Positions 1 through 8,173 of a stretch of 41,624 nt of DNA are shown here, piece by piece. Below the pieces are notes generated by a model. That model saw only the letters and a list, made by a program, of their open reading frames with translations. It searched no databases and was not told where the DNA came from. The translations under genes and the position numbers were made by a program. How positions within the stretch are numbered: the stretch's first letter is position 1; the number at the start of each line of letters is the position of its first letter. The stretch comes from an uncultured Eubacteriales bacterium (GTDB lineage: Bacteria; Bacillota; Clostridia; Christensenellales; UMGS416): assembly GCA_900542005.1 (NCBI GenBank), contig UQLW01000029.1, positions 1 to 41,624 on the forward strand. The letters are read 5' to 3'.

Positions 1-201
1 AACGCGCCCATGCCCGGAACGATCCTGGATATCAAGGTATCCGTGGGCCAGAAGGTTGCCAAGGGCGACGTGCTGGTCATCCTGGAGGCGATGAAGATGG
101 AGAACGAGATCATGGCGCCGGCCGACGGCACCGTAGTCGCGGTTTCCACCTCCAAGGGCGCTTCCGTCAACTCCGGAGATGTGCTGGTTTCCCTGGGTTA
201 A
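1..201 (+). CDS. Biotin carrier subunit of a Na+-pumping decarboxylase (5' end outside window)
   Basis: The open frame enters from the left edge (codons N-A-P before the Met at 10), so only the last 66 residues are visible. They form a biotinyl/lipoyl domain: APMPGTI opens it, EAMKMEN carries the biotin-accepting lysine, and GTVV plus a closing SGDVLVSLG complete the barrel. The Met at 10 lies inside the conserved APMPGT stretch, so it is not the real start. The domain carries CO2 between the carboxyltransferase alpha subunit and the membrane beta subunit. It lies 34 bases before OadB, and the alpha subunit here has no biotin domain of its own, so this free-standing carrier fills that role. 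The missing N-terminal part probably holds a Pro/Ala-rich linker, which cannot be seen. Confidence 0.93.
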   Translation, partial: NAPMPGTILDIKVSVGQKVAKGDVLVILEAMKMENEIMAPADGTVVAVSTSKGASVNSGDVLVSLG

Positions 202-235
202 TCGTTCATCTCTGTAGAAGACGGGAGGGAAAAGA

Positions 236-1441
236 ATGCTCGAACAAATTGGAAATGCCATAACCGGTTTTATTGAATCCATGGGCCTTCTTCAGTTCTT
301 TCAGGGCACGGGATGGCAGAACCTGGTGATGATCCTCATTTCGCTGGTTCTGATCTACCTGGCCGTGGTTAGGAAGTTTGAGCCCATGCTGCTTCTGCCG
401 ATCGCCTTCGGCATGCTGATGGTGAACCTGCCCCTGTCCGGGGTCATGGATCCCCCGATTTACGAGGTGCAAAACGGGGCGCAGGTGCTGGACGCCAACG
501 GCAATCCTGTGGTCAAGCAGGTCGGCGGCCTGTTCTATTACCTCTATCAGGGCGTAAAGCTCGGTATCTATCCGCCGCTCATCTTTATGGGCGTCGGCGC
601 GATGACCGACTTCGGCCCGCTGATCGCCAACCCCAAGAGCCTGCTGCTGGGCGCGGCCGCGCAGCTGGGCATTTTCGTGGCCTTCTTCCTGGCGCTGTTT
701 TGCGGCTTTAACCTCAACGAGGCCGCTTCCATCGGCATCATCGGCGGCGCAGACGGCCCCACGGCCATCTACACCACGACCCGGCTGGCGCCCCACCTTT
801 TGAGCGCCATCGCCGTCGCAGCCTACTCCTATATGGCGCTGGTGCCCATCATCCAGCCGCCCATCATGCGGGCCTTTACGACCAAGGCGGAGCGCAGCAT
901 TGTCATGGAGCAGCTGCGTCCGGTATCCAAGAAGGAAAAGATCGTTTTCCCCATCATGATTACCATCGTGGTAGCGCTGCTGCTGCCCTCGGCCGCGCCC
1001 CTGGTGGGCATGCTGATGCTGGGCAACCTGTTTAAGGAGTCCGGCGTGGTGGATCGCCTCTCCAAGACCGCTCAGAACGAGCTCATGAATATCATCACCA
1101 TCTTCCTGGGCCTGACGGTCGGCGCCACGGCCAACGGCGCTACCTTCCTGCGGCTGGAGACGATCATGATTATCGGTATGGGCCTGCTGGCCTTTGCCGG
1201 CGGTACGCTGGGCGGCGTGCTCTTTGGCAAGCTCATGTGCAAGGTTACCCATGGCAAGGTCAACCCCCTGATCGGCTCCGCCGGCGTATCGGCCGTGCCG
1301 ATGGCGGCCCGCGTGTCCCAGGTGGTAGGCCAGAAGGAGAACCCCGGCAACTTCCTGCTGATGCATGCGATGGGCCCCAATGTGGCGGGCGTCATCGGAT
1401 CGGCGGTTGCCGCCGGCGTGTTCCTGTCCCTGTTTAGCTAA
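236..1441 (+). CDS. oadB: Sodium-translocating decarboxylase, beta subunit (membrane Na+ channel/decarboxylase)
   Basis: This 401-residue protein is rich in membrane segments and has the full family length. The beta subunit decarboxylates carboxybiotin in the membrane and couples this to Na+ export. Family-defining stretches are present: IGGADGPTAI around residue 180, which holds the Asp essential in OadB/GcdB, and a C-terminal NFLLMHAMGPNVAGVIG region containing the polar residues of the ion path. The start at 236 follows GGGAGGGAAAAGA. It belongs to one operon with the upstream biotin carrier (34-base gap) and the downstream alpha subunit (21-base gap). The beta subunits of oxaloacetate, glutaconyl-CoA and methylmalonyl-CoA decarboxylases are nearly indistinguishable; the neighbouring OadA points to oxaloacetate. 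Confidence 0.93.
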   Translation: MLEQIGNAITGFIESMGLLQFFQGTGWQNLVMILISLVLIYLAVVRKFEPMLLLPIAFGMLMVNLPLSGVMDPPIYEVQNGAQVLDANGNPVVKQVGGLFYYLYQGVKLGIYPPLIFMGVGAMTDFGPLIANPKSLLLGAAAQLGIFVAFFLALFCGFNLNEAASIGIIGGADGPTAIYTTTRLAPHLLSAIAVAAYSYMALVPIIQPPIMRAFTTKAERSIVMEQLRPVSKKEKIVFPIMITIVVALLLPSAAPLVGMLMLGNLFKESGVVDRLSKTAQNELMNIITIFLGLTVGATANGATFLRLETIMIIGMGLLAFAGGTLGGVLFGKLMCKVTHGKVNPLIGSAGVSAVPMAARVSQVVGQKENPGNFLLMHAMGPNVAGVIGSAVAAGVFLSLFS

Positions 1442-1462
1442 TAAAGGAGGAAATAAGAATCA

Positions 1463-2860
1463 ATGGCTCAAGTAAAGATCTGTGAAACGATCCTCCGCGA
1501 CGCGCATCAATCCCAGGCGGCTACCCGTATGCGCCTGGATGAAATGCTTCCTGTTGCCAAGCAGCTGGATAAGGTCGGCTACTATGCCCTGGAAGCCTGG
1601 GGCGGCGCCACCTTTGACTCCTGCATGCGCTACCTGCACGAGGATCCCTGGGAGCGCCTGCGCGCCCTGCGCAAGGCCATCCCCAATACCCGCCTGTCGA
1701 TGCTGCTGCGCGGGCAGAACATCCTGGGCTATAAGCATTATGCCGACGACGTGGTGGACGCCTTTGTTAAGGCATCCATTGACAACGGCATCGATATCAT
1801 CCGCATCTTCGACGCCCTCAACGACACCCGCAATATGCGGGCGGCTGTGGAGGCGACCAAGAAGTATAAGGGGCACGCCCAGCTGGCCATGAGCTATACC
1901 ACCAGCCCGGTGCATACCTCTGAATACTTCGTCAACCTGGCTGTTGAGATGGAGAACATGGGCGCTGATTCCATCTGCATCAAGGATATGGCTGGGCTGC
2001 TGCTGCCCTACGAGGCCTATGACCTGGTAAAGGCCATCAAGTCCAAGGTTAAGGTGCCCATCGACCTGCATACGCACTTCACCACCGGCGTAGGCAACCT
2101 GACCCTGATGAAGGCCGTGGAAGCGGGCGTGGACATTGTCGATACCGCTTTGTCCCCCCTGGGCAACGGTACTGCGCAGCCGGCGACCGAGCCCTTTGTC
2201 CGCGCCCTGCAGGGCACGCCCTATGATACCGGCATCAAAATGGAGGATCTCAATGAGCTGACCACCTACTTTAACAAGGTGGCGGCCCGGTTGGCAGCCG
2301 ATGGCTTCCTGGATTCCCGCGTGCTGAAGGTCGACATCAATGCGCTGCTCTATCAGGTGCCCGGCGGAATGCTGTCGAACCTGATCTCCCAGCTGAAGAA
2401 TCAGGGCGCCGACGACCGCCTGCTGGAGGTGCTGGAAGAGGTGCCGCGCGTGCGCGAGGACTTTGGCTATCCGCCGCTTGTCACCCCCACCAGCCAGATT
2501 GTGGGTACGCAGGCCGTCCTGAACGTGCTGATGGGCAAGTACAAGATGATTTCCAAGGAGTCCAAGGGCCTGCTGCGGGGCGAATATGGCCGCCTGCCTG
2601 CGCCCACCAATCCCGAGGTTGTCAAGCTCGCCCTGGGCGAGGATGGCAAGGCGATTACCCATCGCCCGGCTGATGATATTGCGCCGGAGATGGATAAATA
2701 CCGCGAGGCTGTCAAGGGCGTGATGGAGCAGGAGGAGGACGTGCTCAGCTATGCGCTGTTCCCCCAGGTTGCCTCCGACTTCTTCAAGTATCGCCAGGCC
2801 CAAAAGTATAAGATTGATTCTACACTGACCGCTGACGCCGCCAAGGTGCAGCCGGTATAG
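1463..2860 (+). CDS. oadA: Oxaloacetate decarboxylase alpha subunit (carboxyltransferase)
   Basis: This 465-residue cytosolic carboxyltransferase moves the carboxyl group of oxaloacetate onto biotin. The TIM-barrel signature ETILRDAHQS is at residues 8-17. IKDMAG has the lysine that is carbamylated in the 5S/OadA family, and DLHTHFTTG has the two metal-binding histidines. The C-terminal third matches the conserved PYC/OADA domain. The usual C-terminal biotin domain is missing; the protein stops where the linker would begin, which fits the separate carrier gene upstream. AAAGGAGG precedes the start at 1463. The HMG-CoA-lyase-like fold excludes methylmalonyl-CoA or glutaconyl-CoA alpha subunits. 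A pyruvate carboxylase subunit B role is the main alternative, but the adjacent OadB argues for the sodium pump. Confidence 0.93.
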   Translation: MAQVKICETILRDAHQSQAATRMRLDEMLPVAKQLDKVGYYALEAWGGATFDSCMRYLHEDPWERLRALRKAIPNTRLSMLLRGQNILGYKHYADDVVDAFVKASIDNGIDIIRIFDALNDTRNMRAAVEATKKYKGHAQLAMSYTTSPVHTSEYFVNLAVEMENMGADSICIKDMAGLLLPYEAYDLVKAIKSKVKVPIDLHTHFTTGVGNLTLMKAVEAGVDIVDTALSPLGNGTAQPATEPFVRALQGTPYDTGIKMEDLNELTTYFNKVAARLAADGFLDSRVLKVDINALLYQVPGGMLSNLISQLKNQGADDRLLEVLEEVPRVREDFGYPPLVTPTSQIVGTQAVLNVLMGKYKMISKESKGLLRGEYGRLPAPTNPEVVKLALGEDGKAITHRPADDIAPEMDKYREAVKGVMEQEEDVLSYALFPQVASDFFKYRQAQKYKIDSTLTADAAKVQPV

Positions 2861-2869
2861 GATGCAAGG

Positions 2870-2899
2870 AAAAAGCGCCCCGAGCGGGGCGCTTTTTTT
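2870..2899. terminator. Intrinsic terminator after the decarboxylase operon
   Basis: GCGCCCC and GGGGCGC pair around a GAGC loop and are flanked by five A's on the left and seven T's on the right. It ends the plus-strand operon ten bases after the oadA stop. The A-run lets it also act on minus-strand transcripts leaving the sugar kinase gene. Confidence 0.9.
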
Positions 2900-3008
2900 G
2901 CGCTTGGCCTTGACAGCACAGATCGGTCATTGTAGACCGAGGCAGAGACGAATGGATGCCGTTGTCCCTGACGCTTATATGGAAAATAACGGGGAAAGCC
3001 GCGTCGCT

Positions 3009-3959
3009 CTACCGGGCAGCCAGTACCTCGTCCAGCGTGGGCATGGCTGGGATCGCGCCGGGACGGCTGGTGGTGAGGGAGGCAGCCCGGTTGGCGAAGG
3101 CCACAAAACCGGCCAGCTGCTCAGCGGTTAAGCTGCGGATTGCCTGCCTGTCCATACCGCGCAGGCAGTATAGCATGGCACCCAGGAAGGTATCACCCGC
3201 GCCATTGGTATCGGCCACAGTGACCTTATATCCCGGTACTGAGCCGCAGCATTCGCCGAGGCGGAAGAAGGCACCCTTTTCACCCAGGGTGACCAGCACC
3301 AGGTCTGCCCCATACTGCGCCAGGGCGCGGCTGCCGCTTTCGCAGTCCTGCTCCCCGGTCAAAAGCAGCATTTCCTCATCGGAAACCTTGATGATGTCGG
3401 CCAGCTTTAGGCCCTCGGTCATATACTGAAGGGCCTCCGCCTCACTATCCCACAGAGGCGGCCGGTAGTTGGGATCATAGCAGATGATCGCGCCATGATC
3501 GCGGGCGTATTGGGCTGCCCGCAGCACCGTGGAGCGGGAGGGCTCGCCGGCCAGGGCTACCGATCCAAAATGCATGAAGTGTCCCTGCTGCAGCAGGCTC
3601 TCGTCCACATCCGCCCAGGTCAGGCGGATATCCGCTCCCGGTTTGCGGTAGAAGGTAAAGGACCGCTCGCCCTGCGGGGTCACGCTGACAATGGCCAGGG
3701 TGGTGGGAATGGCATCGTCGACCGCCAGGGAAGCGGTGCCCACGCCGTTATGGATCAGGGTATCGCGGAGAAAGGAGCCAAAGCTGTCCTTTCCCACCCT
3801 TCCAATAAAGGAGGAGGAAAGCCCCAGGCGGGAAGCGGCAACCGCCACGTTGGCCGGCGCGCCGCCGGGGTTCTGGGCGTAGCGCTGCGCGCCTTCGTCG
3901 GTAAGCCCGCAGGGAGTGAAGTCGATCAACAGCTCTCCAATGGCGACAAGATCAAACAT
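3009..3959 (-). CDS. PfkB-family carbohydrate kinase, probably fructokinase
   Basis: This 316-residue ribokinase/PfkB-fold kinase phosphorylates a sugar with ATP in the cytosol. Visible motifs are GELLIDF at the N-terminus, NPGGAPANVAVA (PfkB signature 1, sugar contact), GRVGKDSFG, and a C-terminal DTNGAGDTF, which is the anion-hole/catalytic Asp motif (signature 2). The NPGGAPANVA form with this length is typical of bacterial fructokinases, so fructose to fructose-6-phosphate is the best guess. 2-Keto-3-deoxygluconate or another ketose remains possible. The start at 3959 has GGGAGG directly upstream, overlapping the stop of the pyruvate kinase-like gene two bases away, so the two are translationally coupled. 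Confidence 0.85.
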   Translation of the reverse strand: MFDLVAIGELLIDFTPCGLTDEGAQRYAQNPGGAPANVAVAASRLGLSSSFIGRVGKDSFGSFLRDTLIHNGVGTASLAVDDAIPTTLAIVSVTPQGERSFTFYRKPGADIRLTWADVDESLLQQGHFMHFGSVALAGEPSRSTVLRAAQYARDHGAIICYDPNYRPPLWDSEAEALQYMTEGLKLADIIKVSDEEMLLLTGEQDCESGSRALAQYGADLVLVTLGEKGAFFRLGECCGSVPGYKVTVADTNGAGDTFLGAMLYCLRGMDRQAIRSLTAEQLAGFVAFANRAASLTTSRPGAIPAMPTLDEVLAAR

Positions 3960-3961
3960 GG

Positions 3962-4987
3962 TTAACCTCCCATTTGATGGTAAGCCCCGGTCAGGGCGTA
4001 TTCATAGGCGCAGCGCGCCGTATCAGCAAAGGCGGTCATGGCCTCCGCCGGATAATCGCCCATGGCGGTTTCGCCGGTCAGCATGATGGCGGAAGCGCCG
4101 CTGACCACGGCAAAAGCGATATCCGTCACCTCAGCGCGGGTGGGCGTGGGTGCGTGGATCATGGAGTGCAGCATCTGGGTGACGACCAGGAAGGGGCGGC
4201 GGCGCTGGCGGCAGCGGCGGACGAGCTCCATCTGCAGCACCGGCAGGGTGCTGAGGGGGACATGGGAGCCCAAATCGCCCCTGGCAATGACGATAACGTC
4301 AGCCTCGTCCATAAAGTCCTCCAGGGCCTGGGCGCCGGCGGGATCCTCGATCTTTGCAAAGATCTGGAGGGGCTCCTGCGTCAGGGTGGCCCAATATTCC
4401 CGAACGGCGCGGAGGTCCCCGGCGCTGTGCACAAAGGGCAGCATCACCTGCCGGATGCCGAGGCTGGCAGCCAGCGACAGGTTTTCATAGTCCTGGGGGC
4501 TGAGGGTGGGCATGTCCACAGGACGGTCCTCGGGCAGGGCCAAGCTTTTGCGGGGCAGCAGCATACCTCCCCGGATAACCTGAACCAGGGCCGATGACCC
4601 GTCGGCCTCCAGCACCTGCCAAAGCTGGGCCCCGTCGTCCACCGCGATCCGGTCATTGGGGCGCAGCGCGGCGACCGCCGGGGCGGGTACGGGGATCCCC
4701 TCGCCGCCCAGCGTGAGCAGCTGGCCCGGTTCCGTATCAAAGGCGGGGAAGTCACCCAGCCGGATCTCCGGCCCCTGCAGGTCGATCAGCAGCTCCAGCT
4801 GCCTGCCGGTTCTTGCTTCGGCGGCGCGAACCTGCTCCAGCCAGGCGGCGCAGCCTGCCAGTGAACCGTGGGAAAGGTTGATTCTCAGGCCGGTCATCCC
4901 TGCCTGAATAAGCCTGGCCAGCATATCCGCGTCCCGGCAGGCCGGCCCAAGCGTACCATAAAGCTTGGGCATTTGTCTGTTTTCCAT
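3962..4987 (-). CDS. Short pyruvate kinase-like protein lacking the C-terminal domain
   Basis: This 341-residue protein has pyruvate kinase catalytic motifs. TLGPA and RINLSHG occur near the N-terminus (phosphate- and ADP-binding), IFAKIEDPAG has the catalytic lysine, VIVARGDLGSH is the metal-binding stretch, and TQMLHSMIHAPTPTRAEVTD is followed by MLTGETAMGDYP. Bacterial pyruvate kinases are usually about 470 residues or more. Here the protein ends straight after the barrel, so the C-terminal allosteric and tetramer domain is absent. A lid (B) domain appears to be present around residues 70-150. The start at 4987 has GAAGGAA at good spacing; a second in-frame Met lies five codons later. It could make pyruvate constitutively, act on another phosphoenol substrate, or be a divergent paralogue. 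First gene of a two-gene operon with the sugar kinase. Confidence 0.82.
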   Translation of the reverse strand: MENRQMPKLYGTLGPACRDADMLARLIQAGMTGLRINLSHGSLAGCAAWLEQVRAAEARTGRQLELLIDLQGPEIRLGDFPAFDTEPGQLLTLGGEGIPVPAPAVAALRPNDRIAVDDGAQLWQVLEADGSSALVQVIRGGMLLPRKSLALPEDRPVDMPTLSPQDYENLSLAASLGIRQVMLPFVHSAGDLRAVREYWATLTQEPLQIFAKIEDPAGAQALEDFMDEADVIVIARGDLGSHVPLSTLPVLQMELVRRCRQRRRPFLVVTQMLHSMIHAPTPTRAEVTDIAFAVVSGASAIMLTGETAMGDYPAEAMTAFADTARCAYEYALTGAYHQMGG

Positions 4988-5021
4988 GTGCAGATTCCTT
5001 CTTGTAAAATTTCAATAAGGC

Positions 5022-5050
5022 TTGACCCATCGATCAGAAACCAATAGAAT
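5022..5050 (+). promoter_or_regulatory. Promoter of the rRNA methyltransferase operon
   Basis: TTGACC at 5022-5027 and TAGAAT at 5045-5050 are separated by 17 bases. The predicted transcription start is near 5057, about 55 bases before the start codon at 5113. Confidence 0.75.
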
Positions 5051-5067
5051 CAAATAAGAACGATACG

Positions 5068-5076
5068 ATTATAGCA
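5068..5076 (-). promoter_or_regulatory. Extended -10 promoter of the pyruvate kinase-like/sugar kinase operon
   Basis: Read on the minus strand, TGCTATAAT gives a perfect extended -10 box. No good -35 box lies 17 bases upstream. It overlaps the leader of the divergent plus-strand operon. Confidence 0.6.
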
Positions 5077-5112
5077 TATCCCATCCAAGGGAGAAAGAAC
5101 AGAGGAGGAATT

Positions 5113-6297
5113 ATGCCGACGATTGAGCTAACGCCCAAGGGAATGAAGCGTTTCCGCAGCGGGCATCCCTGGGTTTTCCGCAGCGATATTGCCCATACCG
5201 AGCCTTCGGCCAAGCCGGGGCAGGTGGTGGAAATCCTTTCTCCGCAGGGCGCTTTCTGCGGACAGGGTTTTTATAACCCCCATTCGCAGATTACGGTGCG
5301 GCTGCTCAGCTATGACCAGGAGCCGGTCGACGAAGCGTTTTTCGCCGCGCGGCTGCAGGCGGCCTGGAAGCACCGCCTGGCCTTTGCCGACCCGGACAGC
5401 TGCCGCGTCGTCCATGCGGAGGCTGACTTTATTCCGGGGCTTATTCTTGATAAATTTGGCGATTATCTTGTCATGCAGTGCCTGTGCCTGGGGCTGGAGG
5501 CCTTTAAGCCCGCCTTGGCCCGTATCGCTATGGAAATAACAGGCGCAAAGGGCGTCTATGAGCGCGATGACCTGGCTACCCGCGGGCTGGAGGGCCTGAA
5601 GCAGCAGCGCGGCGTGCTGGCGGGGACTGTTCCGGACGTCGTTGTTATGCGGGAAAACGGGATCCTTCTGCAGGTAGATATCGCCCAGGGGCAAAAGACC
5701 GGGTATTTCCTGGATCAAAAGGAGAACCGTGCCGCCATCGCGCCCTATGTGAAGGACGCCCGGGTGCTGGATTGCTTCTGCCATGTGGGCGCCTTTTCGC
5801 TGCATGCCGCCCATTATGGCGCGAGGGAAACCATTGGTGTGGATATCTCGCAGGACACCTGCGGCTGGGCGCGGCGCAATGCGGAGCTGAACGGGTTTTC
5901 CGGCATCTGCAGCTTTATCTGCGATAACGCCTTCGACCGGCTGCGCGCCATGGCCCACAGCCATGAACGCTTTGACACCGTTATCCTGGATCCTCCGGCC
6001 TTTACCAAATCCCGAAGCACAGTGGCGGCAGCCACACGGGGATATAAGGATATCAATCTATGGGGTATGCGGTTAACCAAGCCGGGCGGCTTTCTGATCA
6101 CCTGCTCCTGCTCGCAGCACATGCTGCCCGAACTGTTTCAGGAGACGGTCCAGGCGGCGGCGCGGGACGCCGGGTGTCTCCTGCGGCAGATGGAATTCCG
6201 TGGGCAGGGAAAAGATCATCCGGTCCTGGCCTCCATGCCCGAGTCCCATTACCTAAAATGCGGGATTTATCAGGTGTTTCATAAAAATCAGAGATAA
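5113..6297 (+). CDS. RlmI-like class I SAM-dependent rRNA methyltransferase
   Basis: This 394-residue protein has the layout of the RlmI/YccW 23S rRNA cytosine-5 methyltransferase family. An N-terminal PUA domain includes SGHPWVFRSDI at residues 17-27. The C-terminal Rossmann methyltransferase has VLDCFCHVGAFSLHAA (SAM binding), GVDIS, VILDPPAFTKS (catalytic motif IV) and a CSCSQHM segment with the motif VI cysteines. It probably methylates a cytosine of 23S rRNA, but the exact position cannot be read from sequence. AGAGGAGGAA precedes the start. The ASKHA protein follows after 12 bases in the same direction, so the two are likely co-transcribed although functionally unrelated. Confidence 0.88.
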   Translation: MPTIELTPKGMKRFRSGHPWVFRSDIAHTEPSAKPGQVVEILSPQGAFCGQGFYNPHSQITVRLLSYDQEPVDEAFFAARLQAAWKHRLAFADPDSCRVVHAEADFIPGLILDKFGDYLVMQCLCLGLEAFKPALARIAMEITGAKGVYERDDLATRGLEGLKQQRGVLAGTVPDVVVMRENGILLQVDIAQGQKTGYFLDQKENRAAIAPYVKDARVLDCFCHVGAFSLHAAHYGARETIGVDISQDTCGWARRNAELNGFSGICSFICDNAFDRLRAMAHSHERFDTVILDPPAFTKSRSTVAAATRGYKDINLWGMRLTKPGGFLITCSCSQHMLPELFQETVQAAARDAGCLLRQMEFRGQGKDHPVLASMPESHYLKCGIYQVFHKNQR

Positions 6298-6309
6298 GAG
6301 GGATATGCC

Positions 6310-8103
6310 ATGCAGATTACCATACGCGTCATCACACCCCAGGGGCAGCGGCAGCTGCAGGCCGCTCCGGGGGAAACCCTTTACAACTGCCTGACCCGCG
6401 GCGGCATCGCGCTGGATGCGCCCTGCGGGGGGCATTGCTTTTGCGGGAAATGCAAGGTGCAGGTTGAACCCTCCGGCACGCCGGGAAAGCAGGAGGCAGC
6501 GCTGCTGACGGCCCAGGAGATTGCCCAGGGCTATCGCTTGGCCTGCGGCGTCCGCGTGGAGCAGCCGCTTGTGGTGCGCCTTGACCAGCGCCAGGGGGAG
6601 GCGGTCATCCTGGCTGAGGATACAGCCGAAGAGACGCAGCCCTGCCACCAGCTTGCCTGGAGCTATGTGCAGGTGCCGGAGGGGACCATCGAGGAGCCGC
6701 TGGGCGACCGGGAGCGGCTCTGCCAGGCGCTGGGGGTGGAGGCTGTCCCGCTTTCGGTGCTGAACAGCCTGCCCGAGGCCTGCCGGGCCGATCGGGGCAG
6801 CGTGGCGGCGCTGCTGGAGAGCGGTCGGGTGGTCGATATCCGGCCGGGCTGCCAGCCGCAGCCCATTTTCGGGCTGGCGGTGGATATCGGCACGACCACG
6901 GTTGTCGCCTACCTGGTGGATCTGGTCACGGGGCGTCAGCTTCAGGCGGCCAGCATGATGAATCCTCAAAAAAGCTATGGCGACGACGTGATTTCCCGGA
7001 TCGATTATGCATCCCAGAGCGCGGAGGCCCTGGGCAGCCTGCGCGATAGGATTGTCGCTGGAATCAATGAGCTTATTGGCCGCGTCTGCCAGCTGGAGGG
7101 CGTCTCTGCTAATCAAATTTATCGCGCCGTGCTGGTAGGCAATACGGTGATGATCCATCTGCTGGCCGGTGTTTCGCCGCTTTATATCGCCCGTTCGCCT
7201 TTTATTCCGGCCTTCACCGGGGCGCTTTGCATGAGCCCGCAGGAGGCGGGCCTGCGCATCAGCCCGGCGGCGCGCATCTATACGCTGCCCAATGTGGCCA
7301 GCTATGTGGGTGCGGATATTGTGGCCAGCGTGATGGCCTCGGGTATGGACAGGGGGGATGAGCTGACCCTTATGGTGGATATCGGCACCAACGGCGAGAT
7401 GGTGCTGGGGAACCGCGGGCGGATGCTCGCCTGCTCCACGGCCGCGGGACCCGCCCTGGAGGGGGCCCATATCAGCTGCGGTATGGGCGGCGTGACCGGG
7501 GCCATTTCGTCGGTCAAGCGCCAGGGGGATTCGATTTGCTGCGGCGTGATCGGCCAGGAGAGGGCCCGGGGGCTTTGCGGCTCCGGCCTGGTGGACGCTG
7601 TGGCCATGCTGCTGGAGGCGGGCGCGCTGGATGAAACCGGCCGTCTGGACCCGGACGAGGGCCCGGAAGCCTGGGCGTGCCGCTTTAGCTGCGAAGGGCG
7701 CAATACGCTTTTCCGGCTTACGGAGGGGGAGCCCGCCGTGACCCTTTCACAGAAGGATATCCGGGAGGTACAGCTGGCCAAGGGGGCGATCGCCGCCGGG
7801 ATCGAAGTGCTGGCCCGCGCCTATGGCGTTCAGGTGGGCGATATTCAGCGCGTATGCCTGGCCGGCGGCTTTGGAAACTATATTGACCGGGCAAACGCCT
7901 GCCGCATCGGCCTGCTTCCCGCCATCCTGATGGACAGGATTGAGGGGATTGGCAACGGCGCAGGCGCGGGCGCCAGAATGGCCCTGCTATCGGAAAAGGA
8001 GCAGGCCCGGGCTGGCAGGCTGGCCGGACAGATCCAGTATATTGAGCTATCGGCGGTGAAGGAGTTCCAGGACCTGTTCATGGACAAAATGCTGTTCGAC
8101 TAG
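6310..8103 (+). CDS. 2Fe-2S ferredoxin/ASKHA protein, corrinoid-protein reductive activator-like
   Basis: This 597-residue fusion protein has two parts. Residues 1-95 are a plant-type ferredoxin, with cysteines in CGGHCFCGKC (C-x5-C-x2-C, plus one extra Cys) and a distal LACG. After a linker there is an ASKHA ATPase-like domain with LAVDIGTTTVVAYL near residue 195, a second MVDIGTNGEM, and a late AGGFGNYI. This is the layout of RACo-type activators, which use ATP to reduce inactive Co(II) corrinoid proteins to Co(I). No corrinoid protein or methyltransferase lies in the window, so its partner is elsewhere. The start at 6310 follows AAGAGGG. A generic electron-transfer role cannot be excluded. 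Confidence 0.83.
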   Translation: MQITIRVITPQGQRQLQAAPGETLYNCLTRGGIALDAPCGGHCFCGKCKVQVEPSGTPGKQEAALLTAQEIAQGYRLACGVRVEQPLVVRLDQRQGEAVILAEDTAEETQPCHQLAWSYVQVPEGTIEEPLGDRERLCQALGVEAVPLSVLNSLPEACRADRGSVAALLESGRVVDIRPGCQPQPIFGLAVDIGTTTVVAYLVDLVTGRQLQAASMMNPQKSYGDDVISRIDYASQSAEALGSLRDRIVAGINELIGRVCQLEGVSANQIYRAVLVGNTVMIHLLAGVSPLYIARSPFIPAFTGALCMSPQEAGLRISPAARIYTLPNVASYVGADIVASVMASGMDRGDELTLMVDIGTNGEMVLGNRGRMLACSTAAGPALEGAHISCGMGGVTGAISSVKRQGDSICCGVIGQERARGLCGSGLVDAVAMLLEAGALDETGRLDPDEGPEAWACRFSCEGRNTLFRLTEGEPAVTLSQKDIREVQLAKGAIAAGIEVLARAYGVQVGDIQRVCLAGGFGNYIDRANACRIGLLPAILMDRIEGIGNGAGAGARMALLSEKEQARAGRLAGQIQYIELSAVKEFQDLFMDKMLFD

Positions 8104-8121
8104 AGGAGCCGGTACCGCAGC

Positions 8122-8158
8122 GAAAAAGGCGGGACGCATATCATGCGTCCCGCCTTTT
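8122..8158. terminator. Bidirectional terminator between the ASKHA gene and the arg cluster
   Basis: A 16-base arm (8124-8139) ending GCGGGACGCAT pairs perfectly with 8143-8158 around a three-base loop. There are A's on the left and T's on the right, so it can stop both converging transcripts. Confidence 0.88.
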
Positions 8159-8173
8159 GGCGTTTTGGGAGGA

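Noticed and set aside
206..1366. A long open frame on the minus strand opposite oadB.
   Set aside because: It is antisense to a clear family member; its composition (His/Gln/Gly-rich) is the shadow of GC-biased codons. The same holds for most other long antisense frames here.
2910..2938. TTGACA followed 17 bases later by TAGACC, promoter-like on the plus strand.
   Set aside because: The -10 is poor and no plus-strand gene follows; it would only make antisense RNA to the sugar kinase.
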